Shown one piece after another: positions 9,090 to 17,792 of a stretch of 64,000 bases of DNA. The notes under the pieces were generated by a model. It did no database searches, was not told the DNA's origin, and worked only from the letters and a program-made list of their open reading frames with translations. The DNA is from Metabacillus indicus LMG 22858. Lineage in GTDB: Bacteria; Bacillota; Bacilli; Bacillales; Bacillaceae. Each line of letters opens with the position of its first letter. Position 1 is the first letter of the stretch. The stretch covers positions 310,001-374,000 of the forward strand of contig NZ_JGVU02000001.1 in NCBI RefSeq assembly GCF_000708755.2, read 5' to 3'. The position numbers and the translations under genes were made by a program.

Positions 9090-12000
9090 ATGACAAAATG
9101 GGTAAAAAGCGCATTGATTTTAGTTTTGTTGCTGGGAGCAGTGTTTCCTGCGCTGCATTTGCCGGCAGCAAAAGCTGCTGAAAAGGATCCGGAGCTTCCG
9201 GAAAACACAGTACGGATTCATTATGTAAAGGATGACAAAAATTATAAAGATCTTGGACTGTGGCTTTGGGAAGACGTAGCCGAAGCACCGAAGGAATGGC
9301 CGAAAGATGCTGTACCATTCACAGATGAGCAGTCTGATGAACACGGCCGCTATATAGATGTGAAAGTGAAGGAAGGCGCAAAGAAGCTCGGTTTTCTTGT
9401 TGTAAACCGCGTGACGGGGGAGAAAACCGGCGGCGACAAAGTGTTTACGATGCTTGAAGACTATAATCACCTTTGGATTAAAAACGCAGATGATACGATT
9501 TACACATCATCCCAGTGGGAAAATCCAGTGGCGATTATAAGCGCTGAAATCACATCAAGCCAAAAACTGCTTGTAGGTTTAACAAGAACGGAAGGACTGA
9601 CGGAGGAAGAGCTCGTATCTTCTATAAAAGTACAAGATGAAGCAGGGGCAGAAGTACCTGTTCAAAGTGCGAAAATCACGTCTGCTTCAACAGTTGAAGT
9701 AACCGTTGGCAGCGAGCTGAATGGGGATGCCTACACGGTCACATATGGAACAAAGTCCGTAACGGCCACAAGAGGCTGGAGAATGATTGATGAGCTTTAT
9801 TCCTATGAGGGCGATGATCTTGGTGCATCATACAGCGGCGGACAAGCTGTTTTGAAGCTTTGGGCTCCAAGAGCAAGCAAAGTGACAGCTGTTTTTTACG
9901 ACAAAAACGATGCATCTAAAGAGATCGGCAAACTCGATTTAACGATGGGCGATAAAGGAGTCTGGTCTGTTGAAGCCAAACCGGGCGATCTTGGAGTCAG
10001 CGATTTAAAAGGATACTACTATCAGTATGAGGTAACAAATGGAGGCGAAACGAAGAAGGTTCTTGATCCTTATGCCAAATCAATGGCGCCTTTTACGGTT
10101 AACACGAAAGGTGAAGCAGGACCGGACGGGGATCTTATTGGTAAAGCAGCCATCGTTGACCTTGCAGGCACAGATCCTGCGGGACTTGATTTTGCAAAGA
10201 TTGACGGTTACGAAAAGAAAGAAGATGCCGTCATCTGGGAGATTCACGTCAGGGATTTCACATCTGATCCTTCAATCGAAGGCGATTTATCTTCTGAGTG
10301 GGGTACGTATGACGCGTTTAAAGACAAGCTGGATTACATTAAATCACTTGGTGTAACGCACGTTCAGCTTCTCCCTGTCATGGCATGGTATTACGGTGAT
10401 GAAACGAACATGAGACAGCGGGAAATGGAATATTCTGCTGCAAATAATGAGTACAACTGGGGATATGACCCTCACAGCTATTTCTCACCGGACGGAGCTT
10501 ATTCAAAAAATGCGGCAGATCCGGAGCTTAGAATTAAAGAGCTGAAAGGCTTGATTGATGCTGTTCATGATGCGGGCATGGGTGTTGTGCTCGATGTTGT
10601 TTACACGCACATGGCCAAAGCAAGCATGCTGAATGATATTGTTCCGAATTACTACGCGTTCCAGGATGCAAACGGCAATTTCATCGGCGGATTTGGCAAC
10701 AACCTTGCGACAAATCATTACATGGCTGAAAAATTGATGATTGATTCTGTGAAGTACTGGTTTGAAGAGTATAAGATTGACGGCATGCGTTTTGACATGA
10801 TGGGGGATGCCACTTATGATTCCATCCAAAATGCGTACAATGCAGCTGCCGGTATCAATAAGGATGCCCTTTTCATCGGGGAAGGCTGGAGAACATTCGG
10901 AGGACAGCTTTCAGATCCTGCGCTTGCCGGTAAAGGTGCTGATCAGGACTGGATGAACAAAACGAATGATGTTGGCGTTTTCTCTGATGAGATCCGAAAT
11001 GAGCTGAAATCGGGATTCGGTTCTGAAGGTGAACCGCGATTCCTTACAGGCGGTGCGAGAAGCATTGACCTCATTTTGAAAAACATCAAAGGCCAGCCAA
11101 CGAATACACCGGCTGACGATCCTGGCGACATGGTTCAGTATATTGAAGCGCATGACAATCTTCCATTGTATGACGTTATCGCGCAATCCATCAAAAAAGA
11201 CCCTGCGGTTCCTGAGAACAACCAGGAAATTCATGACCGTATCCGCCTTGGAAACGCGATGATCCTGACTTCGCAGGGAACAGCCTTCCTGCATGCGGGA
11301 CAGGAGTATGGACGGACAAAACAGTGGTTTGGCGAAGGAATGCCAGAGCAGAAATTCCATGAACTCAAAGACGAGAACGGAAAATCGTTCGGCTACTTCA
11401 TTCACGATTCCTACGACTCGTCTGATGCCATTAACAAATTTGACTGGACAAAAGCAACAGATGCAGGTGCGTATCCGATTAACAATACAACACGCAAATA
11501 CACAGCAGGTCTCATTGAACTGAGAAAATCAACTGACGCCTTCAGGCTCGGCAGCAAAGAGCTTGTAGATTCCAACGTTACGATGATTGAAGCTCCTGAG
11601 ATTCAGGCATCTGATTTGATGATCGGGTACAAAGCTGTCTCCTCGGACAAAAAAGAAGAGTACTCTGTGTTTGTCAATGCAGACTCAAAAGAAAGAACCC
11701 TGACGCTTTCTGAAGATCTTCGGAAAGGAACAGTTGTCGCGGATAACGACGAGGCAGGAGCAGAAAAGGTTAAGAAAGAATCAGGCTTTAAGCTGAAAAA
11801 AGATTCAATCACAATCGAGCCTCTGACTGCAGTTGTTATTAAAGTAACCGATGAAAAGACAAATGGACCGAAAGACCCGGCACCGCCGGCTCCAAAGCCA
11901 AACAAACCGGAAAAGCCTGAAGTGAAACCGGCTGAACCGAAAAAGAACGAACCAAAAAAACCTTCTACTTCAGAGAAAACGGAAGATGAGCAGGAAGCAG

Positions 12001-12152
12001 CAGTTCCAGCCAAGTCTGATAACCATTCAGGCGGGAGCTCACTGCCGGCGACTGCGACCAATCACTATATGCTGATTCTGATTGGAGCTGCAGCGATGGC
12101 TGCGGGAGCAGGGTCGTATTTCCTTATTCGCAGAAGAGCAGCTTTGGCATGA
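9090..12152 (+). CDS. pulA: Type I pullulanase, secreted and wall-anchored
   Basis: 1020 aa. It hydrolyses alpha-1,6 branches of pullulan and starch outside the cell. In order: signal peptide 1-29 (cleavage after AKA), an N-terminal PUD/CBM41-like starch-binding domain (about 40-135), a linker beta domain, a CBM48-like domain (about 245-335), and the GH13 barrel (about 375-830). YNWGYDP near residue 455 is the hallmark of type I pullulanases. The nucleophile Asp is in GMRFDMMG (about 568) and the acid/base Glu in FIGEGW (about 597). The C-terminus is a Pro/Lys/Glu-rich wall-spanning stretch, LPATA (about 985), a hydrophobic segment and RRR: a sortase signal. ATG follows GGGGG. The gene is monocistronic with its own terminator. 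Sortase attachment is inferred from the tail. The motif ends in Ala rather than Gly. Confidence 0.95.
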   Translation: MTKWVKSALILVLLLGAVFPALHLPAAKAAEKDPELPENTVRIHYVKDDKNYKDLGLWLWEDVAEAPKEWPKDAVPFTDEQSDEHGRYIDVKVKEGAKKLGFLVVNRVTGEKTGGDKVFTMLEDYNHLWIKNADDTIYTSSQWENPVAIISAEITSSQKLLVGLTRTEGLTEEELVSSIKVQDEAGAEVPVQSAKITSASTVEVTVGSELNGDAYTVTYGTKSVTATRGWRMIDELYSYEGDDLGASYSGGQAVLKLWAPRASKVTAVFYDKNDASKEIGKLDLTMGDKGVWSVEAKPGDLGVSDLKGYYYQYEVTNGGETKKVLDPYAKSMAPFTVNTKGEAGPDGDLIGKAAIVDLAGTDPAGLDFAKIDGYEKKEDAVIWEIHVRDFTSDPSIEGDLSSEWGTYDAFKDKLDYIKSLGVTHVQLLPVMAWYYGDETNMRQREMEYSAANNEYNWGYDPHSYFSPDGAYSKNAADPELRIKELKGLIDAVHDAGMGVVLDVVYTHMAKASMLNDIVPNYYAFQDANGNFIGGFGNNLATNHYMAEKLMIDSVKYWFEEYKIDGMRFDMMGDATYDSIQNAYNAAAGINKDALFIGEGWRTFGGQLSDPALAGKGADQDWMNKTNDVGVFSDEIRNELKSGFGSEGEPRFLTGGARSIDLILKNIKGQPTNTPADDPGDMVQYIEAHDNLPLYDVIAQSIKKDPAVPENNQEIHDRIRLGNAMILTSQGTAFLHAGQEYGRTKQWFGEGMPEQKFHELKDENGKSFGYFIHDSYDSSDAINKFDWTKATDAGAYPINNTTRKYTAGLIELRKSTDAFRLGSKELVDSNVTMIEAPEIQASDLMIGYKAVSSDKKEEYSVFVNADSKERTLTLSEDLRKGTVVADNDEAGAEKVKKESGFKLKKDSITIEPLTAVVIKVTDEKTNGPKDPAPPAPKPNKPEKPEVKPAEPKKNEPKKPSTSEKTEDEQEAAVPAKSDNHSGGSSLPATATNHYMLILIGAAAMAAGAGSYFLIRRRAALA

Positions 12153-12155
12153 TAA

Positions 12156-12190
12156 AAGACCAGACGGAATTTCCGTCTGGTTTATTTTTT
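12156..12190. terminator. Bidirectional terminator between pulA and yozQ-like gene
   Basis: Stem CCAGACGGAA/TTCCGTCTGG (12160-12169 with 12171-12180), flanked by AAAA on the left and T-rich sequence on the right. It serves pulA, and its right flank overlaps the stop of the convergent small gene. Confidence 0.85.
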
Positions 12191-12340
12191 ACTCTCTTCC
12201 TGATCAATTGTACCTTCGTAATAATCATCGCTGACCTGTTCGTGCGTCTCTGCAAGGCCTTTTTCAAGCTGTGATTTTCCTTCGTAGTCAGAAACCTCGA
12301 ACTGCCTTCCTGCAAGCTCTTCTGATGGCTGTTTTTTCAA
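12182..12340 (-). CDS. YozQ-like small protein (DUF4025 family)
   Basis: 52 aa from a TTG start (12340) behind GGAGGTGT. It reads LKKQPSEELAGRQFEVSDYE..., then a conserved-looking core KGLAETHEQVSDDYYEGTID and a charged tail. It is hydrophilic with no membrane segment. Length and the THEQVSD.Y.EG.ID motif fit the Bacillus YozQ/DUF4025 small proteins of unknown function. It is convergent with pulA and shares that terminator. Confidence 0.75.
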   Translation of the reverse strand: MKKQPSEELAGRQFEVSDYEGKSQLEKGLAETHEQVSDDYYEGTIDQEESKK

Positions 12341-12490
12341 GTTCTACACCTCCGCATCGTTCGTTCGATATTAGATTGCTCCAGGATGGAACAAACCATT
12401 CACAGCACATAATTCATCATCAAAAGGAAACACTAATACAGTCATTTTAAAAAGCATTTTGCAGCGTATATTCTGATATGAGGTGCGGCT

Positions 12491-13723
12491 ATGGCTGAAC
12501 AATGTAAGAAGGTAAGTATTTGGTGCTTAATCAGCATGGCTTCCATCCCTTTGGTCATGACCCTTGGAAATTCCATGCTGATCCCCGTTCTTCCGGTTTT
12601 TGAAAAAGAGGTGGGCATTACCTCTTTTCAGTCCAGTATGGTCATCACAAGCTATTCCATCGCTTCCATAATCCTCATTCCGATTGCAGGGTATCTTTCA
12701 GACCGGGCTGGAAGAAAAGCAGTGATCATACCAAGTTTGATCATTGCCATGATTGGAGGACTGATTGCAGGATTTGCCTCCTGGAAACTGCCGGATCCCT
12801 ATTTGCTAATCATTGTCGGCAGGGTACTGCAGGGCATTGGGGCAGCGGGTGCGTCGCCGATCATCTTGCCGCTTGTCGGTGACTTGTATAAAAATGATGA
12901 CGAAAAGACAAGCTCATGTCTTGGAATTATTGAAACATCAAATACATTCGGCAAAGTGCTGAGTCCGATCATCGGTTCATTTTTTGCATCCATTCTCTGG
13001 TTTGTCCCATTCTTTTCAATCTCTTTTTTCAGCCTGATTTCCATCGTTTTGGTCTTTTTTTTCGTAAAGGTGCCAAAAAAGACAGAAACACCGCCTGCTT
13101 TCAGCGAGTTCCTGTCAAAAACGAGAAAGACGTTTAAAAAAGAAGGGAAATGGCTTTATCTGGTTTTTCTGCTCGGTGCTTTCATTATGCTTATTCTGTT
13201 TTCCATCTTGTACTTTTTGTCCGATTATCTGGAAAAGGAGTACGGTGTGACGGGCATCAAAAAAGGTTTCATGCTGGCTATTCCGCTGCTTGTCCTTTGC
13301 ATCTCAGCGTATGTTACAGGGAAAACCATTAAAGGAAATGTAAAAGTGATGAGGACAATCACGATACTCTGCCTGGTCATTTTATCGGTCAGTACCGCAT
13401 TTGTAGGCTTTGTGAAGGATGAATGGTTTTTGCTGTTTCTCGTGACAAGCATCGCTGGCCTCGCGATTGGCGCCATGCTGCCAACCCTGGATGCGATGGT
13501 GACAGAAAACATTGAAAAAGAAGAGAGGGGAACAATTTCTTCTTTTTACAGCTCAGCAAGGTTTATAGGAGTAGCAGCCGGCCCGCCGATCATGACGGCT
13601 GTTATGAAAAATTACTTAACGATTTCCTTTATCGCAGCAGGCTGTGCAGGTATTCTGCTTTTGATCTTTGTTTTTAAAAATTTTAAAGCCAAGCCTAAAC
13701 CGCTGAAACCTAAGTTTTTCTAA
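12491..13723 (+). CDS. MFS efflux-type transporter (DHA1 family)
   Basis: 410 aa, about 12 hydrophobic segments. The motif GYLSDRAGRKAV (about 67-78) is MFS motif A in the loop between helices 2 and 3. GRVLQGIGAAGASPIILPL around residue 110-130 corresponds to the drug:H+ antiporter-1 helix 4-5 region. Such proteins export small molecules in exchange for protons. The closest Bacillus types include siderophore and multidrug exporters such as YmfD, but the substrate cannot be read from sequence. ATG follows GAGGTG with a 6-nt gap. It is monocistronic. Confidence 0.85.
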   Translation: MAEQCKKVSIWCLISMASIPLVMTLGNSMLIPVLPVFEKEVGITSFQSSMVITSYSIASIILIPIAGYLSDRAGRKAVIIPSLIIAMIGGLIAGFASWKLPDPYLLIIVGRVLQGIGAAGASPIILPLVGDLYKNDDEKTSSCLGIIETSNTFGKVLSPIIGSFFASILWFVPFFSISFFSLISIVLVFFFVKVPKKTETPPAFSEFLSKTRKTFKKEGKWLYLVFLLGAFIMLILFSILYFLSDYLEKEYGVTGIKKGFMLAIPLLVLCISAYVTGKTIKGNVKVMRTITILCLVILSVSTAFVGFVKDEWFLLFLVTSIAGLAIGAMLPTLDAMVTENIEKEERGTISSFYSSARFIGVAAGPPIMTAVMKNYLTISFIAAGCAGILLLIFVFKNFKAKPKPLKPKFF

Positions 13724-13751
13724 AAAGCATCCTTTATCAGGGTGCTTTTTC
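13722..13751 (+). terminator. Terminator of the MFS gene
   Basis: AGCATCC/GGGTGCT hairpin (13726-13732 with 13740-13746) followed by TTTTT, directly at the MFS stop. Confidence 0.8.
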
Positions 13752-13864
13752 TCATGAAAAAGAGGCTGGGATGAATCATATTATATCGGGGTTCAATTGA
13801 AAATCCGGATGAATGCTGTCACACCTATGAATGACGACATAAACGGGCATCCATTCCTGTTAAA

Positions 13865-14163
13865 GTGGCGTCACTAAGGGGAATAACGCCACAAATAAGC
13901 CTCCATCATTGGTAAAAGTGGCGTCACTCCGGCGAATAACGCCACAAATAAGCTTCCATCATTGGTAAAAGTGGTGTCACTAAGGCGAATGACGCCAGAA
14001 ATGAGCCTCCAACTTAGGTAAAAGTGGCGTCACTCCGGTGAATAACGCCAGAAATGATCCTCCATCATTGGTAAAAGTGGCGTCACTATGGCGAATAACG
14101 CCACAAATAAGCCTCCATCTCTGTTGAAAATGGCGTCATTAACGCGAATGACTCCTACAAATC
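13865..14163. repeat. Tandem array 1: six 53-bp units with inverted-repeat core
   Basis: Units begin at 13865, 13918, 13971, 14024, 14077 and 14130, so every step is exactly 53 bp. Each begins GTGGCGTCACT and has an arm close to ACGCCAC about 21 nt later (GTGGCGT/ACGCCAC dyad), then a purine-rich spacer ending GGTAAAA. The last unit is degenerate. The array lies between two convergent genes and outside both of their terminators. No open frame with a ribosome site was seen. It belongs to the same family as the array at 45447-45662. Confidence 0.9.
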
Positions 14164-14171
14164 CAATCAGA

Positions 14172-14207
14172 AAAACCGAACTAGCTGTTATACCCTAGTC
14201 CGGTTTT
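14172..14207 (-). terminator. Terminator of the GvpU-like/permease operon
   Basis: AAAACCGAACTAG pairs with CTAGTCCGGTTTT (one G-U on the minus transcript). The T-run on the minus strand lies on the left, directly after the GvpU-like stop. Confidence 0.75.
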
Positions 14208-14234
14208 GTTGGCTCAAACAGTTACGTTCCAGCC

Positions 14235-14648
14235 TCATATTAACGAATCAAAAGAAAAAGCATCAACGGATGAAACTTTCCCCCGCCACCATGCAGGATG
14301 GGCCGGCTGTGTATGCTGATATTTTGCATTTCTCAAGTGAATATAAGCAGGTGGTTCTTGTTCGTCTTCTTTTTTATCACCCTGCTCTTGTTTTTGTTTC
14401 ACATATTCATCTTTTAAATCTTCAAACCGCTTTCCGATAATGCGTGACATCGTATCATCCCGGAGATCGTGAGCGGACTCTGTAATTCCGTCGTAATAAG
14501 CCCTGGAACCGATTAATACTCCGGAAACCAATGTTCCCTGGACATTCAGGGTGACGTTCATTTCAATCCCGTCATTCTCTGCAAGCGAGAGGAACATCAG
14601 CAGGACTGCATCCTCTGTTGTTGCCTGCTCTTTTTTGGCATTTGCCAT
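14235..14648 (-). CDS. GvpU-like gas vesicle accessory protein (orphan)
   Basis: 137 aa. The start is ATG 14648 with AAGGAAGG 8 nt upstream. A GTG at 14657 is in frame but sits on the ribosome site. Blocks resembling GvpU of Bacillus gas vesicle clusters are visible: MNVTLNVQGTLVSGVLIGS and AYYDGIT near residues 35-60, and IHLRNA...WWRGKVSSVDAF near the C-terminus. The middle is charged and Gln/Glu/Lys-rich. GvpU modulates gas vesicle clustering where studied. No gvpA or other gvp gene is nearby. It follows the permease gene by 14 nt, so the two are probably co-transcribed. The function without vesicles is unknown. Confidence 0.7.
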   Translation of the reverse strand: MANAKKEQATTEDAVLLMFLSLAENDGIEMNVTLNVQGTLVSGVLIGSRAYYDGITESAHDLRDDTMSRIIGKRFEDLKDEYVKQKQEQGDKKEDEQEPPAYIHLRNAKYQHTQPAHPAWWRGKVSSVDAFSFDSLI

Positions 14649-14662
14649 GGTTCGCACCTTCC

Positions 14663-16024
14663 TTAAAAATATTTAGGGGCAGTCTTTTTCACTTTCCATT
14701 TTTTCTTCATAAACAGACAGACAACGGCTATGATCATCACAAAAAGCAGGCTTACATAAAATCCCGGTCTTACTTCATGATCAAGCAGGGTGCCGCTGAC
14801 AGCAAACACAATCAGCCCAAGTCCAATCCAGGAAGCAATCTTCATGAGGACAGATTGCTTCAGCAGCTTAAGCGACGAGATCACAATGAAGAACCAGTTG
14901 TATAAAAGCAGAATGCCTGCTGCCGTTGTGATATACTCATAAATTTTCCCGGGCAATAGCAGCGCCGTAATAATAGAAGCAATCAGACCGATGACGGCGA
15001 GTCCAAGCGAAGGCAGGGGCAGATCTTTTAGTTTCCTGCTCTTTTTGGAAAAAAAGGCCGGTGCGTCGCCATCGTCAGCCAGTATGACAAGAAGATTTGT
15101 TACGCCGAACAAAGATGCCGTCATGGCAGAAAAGCCTGCAATAATAATGGCCCCGTTAAAAACATGAGGGAAAAAGGGCAGATTGTATGCTGAAAGGGCA
15201 GTGACAAAAGGACTTTCATTTTCGTGAAACACATCTGCAGAAACGATGAGAACGGCAAGTGCCAGGGATGCAACATAAACGGCCGCAAGACAGATCAGCA
15301 TCACTGTTCCTGATTTGGGTGCATCTTCTTTCTTTTTCAGCTGCATGGCCATTAGTCCAATAACTTCAATTCCTCCATATGCATAAAATGCGTAGGTGAG
15401 GGAGGCCCAAAAACCTGAAATTCCTCCAGTAAAAAGCGGTGGAAGTCCGCTCCGGACAACAGGTTCCTTTGAACTTGACAGTATTCCTGCAAGAGCCGCC
15501 ACAGCGAGCACGATGAACATGAGGATGGCCGCAAACTTAATCACGGCAAACAAGTTTTCTGTCTTATCAAACCCCTTTGTTCCGGTCAGCACGACAAGGA
15601 TGGACAATATGGCGTAGCCGGAGGCAAAGATCCACAGCGGGACATGCGGAAACCAGAACTGCGAAAGAATCGAAAGGGCGGTGAGCTGACTGCCCATAAT
15701 CAGGATGTTTGAAGCCCAGTAATTCCAGCCGCAGCTGAAGGCAGCCCACTTGCCGAACGCTTTTCCTGCATAGTAGCAGAAACTGCCTGTCTGGGGGTCG
15801 GCTGCTGTCATTTTTGCCAGTACGTTAAAAACGATGTATGTACCGAGTGCTGCCAAAAGAAAAGAAAGAACAATTGACGGCCCGGTGATTTTAACTCCGA
15901 TGCCGGACCCGAGGAAATACCCTGTGCCGATCGTGCATCCGATGCCGATCAGGGATAATTGCCACCATGCAAGATCACCTTTAGCCGGGCTTTTGTTTTT
16001 GCCTGCTGGTGTACAGCTGCTCAT
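14663..16024 (-). CDS. APC-family amino acid permease
   Basis: 453 aa from ATG 16024 behind TAGGAGGGATTGT. An upstream in-frame extension has no ribosome site. The first helix carries IGIGCTIGTGYFLGSGIG, the APC unwound-helix glycine motif that binds the substrate carboxylate. About 12 membrane segments are visible, and GGIEVIGLMAMQ (helix 6 region) is also typical. It resembles Bacillus YdgF/YbxG-type permeases. The amino acid carried is not predictable. It is divergent from the ZIP transporter gene. Confidence 0.85.
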   Translation of the reverse strand: MSSCTPAGKNKSPAKGDLAWWQLSLIGIGCTIGTGYFLGSGIGVKITGPSIVLSFLLAALGTYIVFNVLAKMTAADPQTGSFCYYAGKAFGKWAAFSCGWNYWASNILIMGSQLTALSILSQFWFPHVPLWIFASGYAILSILVVLTGTKGFDKTENLFAVIKFAAILMFIVLAVAALAGILSSSKEPVVRSGLPPLFTGGISGFWASLTYAFYAYGGIEVIGLMAMQLKKKEDAPKSGTVMLICLAAVYVASLALAVLIVSADVFHENESPFVTALSAYNLPFFPHVFNGAIIIAGFSAMTASLFGVTNLLVILADDGDAPAFFSKKSRKLKDLPLPSLGLAVIGLIASIITALLLPGKIYEYITTAAGILLLYNWFFIVISSLKLLKQSVLMKIASWIGLGLIVFAVSGTLLDHEVRPGFYVSLLFVMIIAVVCLFMKKKWKVKKTAPKYF

Positions 16025-16060
16025 ACAATCCCTCCTATACAGTGGTATTGTTCGAATATG

Positions 16061-16121
16061 GGGGGGCAATTATGTATGAGGCGAAAAAACAGGAGGGGGG
16101 CAATTTTAAACAATCATACAT
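16061..16121. repeat. Direct and inverted repeats between the permease and ZIP genes
   Basis: GGGGGGCAATT occurs at 16061-16071 and 16095-16105 (34-bp step). ATGTATGA (16072-16079) and TCATACAT (16114-16121) form an 8-bp inverted repeat enclosing the second copy. It sits in the divergent promoter region and could be an operator or leader structure. Confidence 0.5.
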
Positions 16122-16162
16122 ACCATGGAGTCGTGAATACATTTAAGCAGGAAGGTGATCTC

Positions 16163-16900
16163 TTGCTGGATATGATAATCGGCAGTTCCATCTCTGCGTT
16201 TGCCACTGCTCTCGGTGCTCTGCCCATATTGCTTTTTAACCGTCTGTCGCATAAGTTCAGGGATATGCTGCTTGCCTTCACAGCAGGCATCATGGTGACC
16301 GCGTGCAGCTTCAGTCTGATACCGGAAGCGCTTGCCAAGTCAAATGTATGGGTTGTTTTAACAGGCCTTTTGATTGGGACATTTGTGCTTGACCGCATGG
16401 AAAAATACATCCCGCACAGCCATCCCGAACGTGAAAATCTCAGTTATATGCCTAACCTTGATAAAAAGACGTTTTTAATTGTTTCCGCCCTTACGCTTCA
16501 CAATATTCCGGAGGGACTTTCTGTTGGAGTGAGCTATGCCGGTGATTCCGGAGAGCTTGGAGGAATCATTGCGCTTGCAATCGGCCTGCAGAATGCCCCG
16601 GAAGGTCTGCTTGTTGCCCTGTATCTTGTAAATCAGAACATGTCTAAAGTAAAAGCCTTTTTATTTGCTGCTTTAACAGGAAGCATCGAAATTGCAGCAG
16701 CGCTTCTCGGCTACTCGCTGACAAACTATATTGATGATTTAATTCCCTACGGTTTATCGTTTGCAGCAGGTGCCATGCTCTTTATTGTCTATAAGGAACT
16801 GATTCCTGAAAGCCACGGGGATGGAAACGAACGGTATTCGACCTATGCGTTTATAGGCGGACTTGGGATGATGCTTGCGATCATCAGCATTTTCACATGA
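16163..16900 (+). CDS. ZIP-family metal transporter
   Basis: 245 aa from TTG 16163, which sits 7 nt after the GG of GGAAGGTGATC. ATG 16172 is an alternative but too far from it. The helix 4-5 motifs LHNIPEGLSVGVS (about 118-130) and LQNAPEGLLVALYL (about 150-163) supply the His/Asn/Pro/Glu metal ligands of ZIP proteins. About 8 membrane segments, with an His-containing loop HSHPE before helix 4. It is probably a zinc or other divalent-cation importer in the cytoplasmic membrane. The gene is single and ends in a strong terminator. Confidence 0.85.
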   Translation: MLDMIIGSSISAFATALGALPILLFNRLSHKFRDMLLAFTAGIMVTACSFSLIPEALAKSNVWVVLTGLLIGTFVLDRMEKYIPHSHPERENLSYMPNLDKKTFLIVSALTLHNIPEGLSVGVSYAGDSGELGGIIALAIGLQNAPEGLLVALYLVNQNMSKVKAFLFAALTGSIEIAAALLGYSLTNYIDDLIPYGLSFAAGAMLFIVYKELIPESHGDGNERYSTYAFIGGLGMMLAIISIFT

Positions 16901-16932
16901 AAAAGCCAGGGATTTCCCCTGGCTTTTCCTCA
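16899..16932. terminator. Terminator between ZIP and ykgA genes
   Basis: AAAAAGCCAGGG...CCCCTGGCTTTTC hairpin. It is symmetric enough to serve both convergent genes, and its right end reaches the ykgA stop. Confidence 0.8.
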
Positions 16933-17778
16933 TGCTTCAGATTTCCTGCTTAAAGGCATTGTACAGCACCTGAATGACCCGCCCGATTTTATAATTTCAC
17001 TGAAATCAACTTCAATCACGTCATATCCCCGTTTTTGCAGTTCGCCATTGACCCCTTTATTCTGAGGAAGACTGATGACTTTTTTATGGCCGATGGAAAG
17101 GACGTTTGCCCCCATAGCAAACTGCTCTTCCTCTGATACTTCAATCAGGTCAAAATGTGATTTGAGCAGCTCGTATTCTGCTTCTTCCATCCCTGCTTTA
17201 TGGATAAGGGCTTCGGTAGGGGACAGGATGTTGAAAATGCAGTCCAAATGCAGGATTTCCTGCTTTATTGGGATTGGGATGATTGTATAATCAGGAATGC
17301 CTGCCTGAATATGTTCGATGGCATGCTCGGTTGTCCGTTCGCTGATGCCTATGTAAACGGTCTTTTGATGAATAATGACATCTCCGCCCTCGGTCTGGTC
17401 TTCTGTCAGATCAATATAAGAAATATCATGGTTTTTCAGCCAGTCCTTCAGAATCTGCTCTTCTCCCTGCCTGACCGGCATGCTCATGGCTGAGATGAAA
17501 ATGGTATCCCCGATTGTAAAACCAATGTCTCTGGTGAAAACCTGTTCCGGGAATTCTTTTTTAGGAGGCAAATGGTGCACTTCAATGCCATTTTCCTTCA
17601 GGACATTCATAAACGCGGTATGCTGGGCAATCGCCGTTTCTACATTAATATTTTCCTTATGGTAGCGACGCTGTGTTTCATTGATCACATGATGGATTCT
17701 CATAAATTGGGGTTTGCACAGCACGACGCTTTCCATCACATCGTATTCAGTATGACAGCTTATTTTAGACGGATTCAT
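16930..17778 (-). CDS. YkgA-like amidinotransferase-fold hydrolase (DDAH-type)
   Basis: 282 aa. It has the pentein/guanidino-group-modifying fold: VFTRDIGF (about 80), EGGD (about 130) for substrate carboxylate and guanidinium contacts, HLDC (about 178) with the catalytic His, and a C-terminal GGSFRCCTMPL with the nucleophile Cys. This pattern is that of dimethylarginine dimethylaminohydrolase-like proteins. Bacillus YkgA is the nearest named relative. The in vivo substrate is not known. ATG is preceded by AAGGAGCCC. It follows the small upstream gene by 14 nt, so the two are probably one transcript. Confidence 0.8.
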   Translation of the reverse strand: MNPSKISCHTEYDVMESVVLCKPQFMRIHHVINETQRRYHKENINVETAIAQHTAFMNVLKENGIEVHHLPPKKEFPEQVFTRDIGFTIGDTIFISAMSMPVRQGEEQILKDWLKNHDISYIDLTEDQTEGGDVIIHQKTVYIGISERTTEHAIEHIQAGIPDYTIIPIPIKQEILHLDCIFNILSPTEALIHKAGMEEAEYELLKSHFDLIEVSEEEQFAMGANVLSIGHKKVISLPQNKGVNGELQKRGYDVIEVDFSEIIKSGGSFRCCTMPLSRKSEA

Positions 17779-17792
17779 AGATTCAGGGCTCC

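Noticed and set aside
9120-9470. Minus-strand frames inside pulA, and many in other genes
   Set aside because: No ribosome sites; they are shadows of strongly supported coding regions.
13865-14163. CRISPR array
   Set aside because: Units are similar over their whole length with no unique spacers, each holds an inverted repeat, and no cas gene is near. The same applies to 45447-45662 and 56562-56955.
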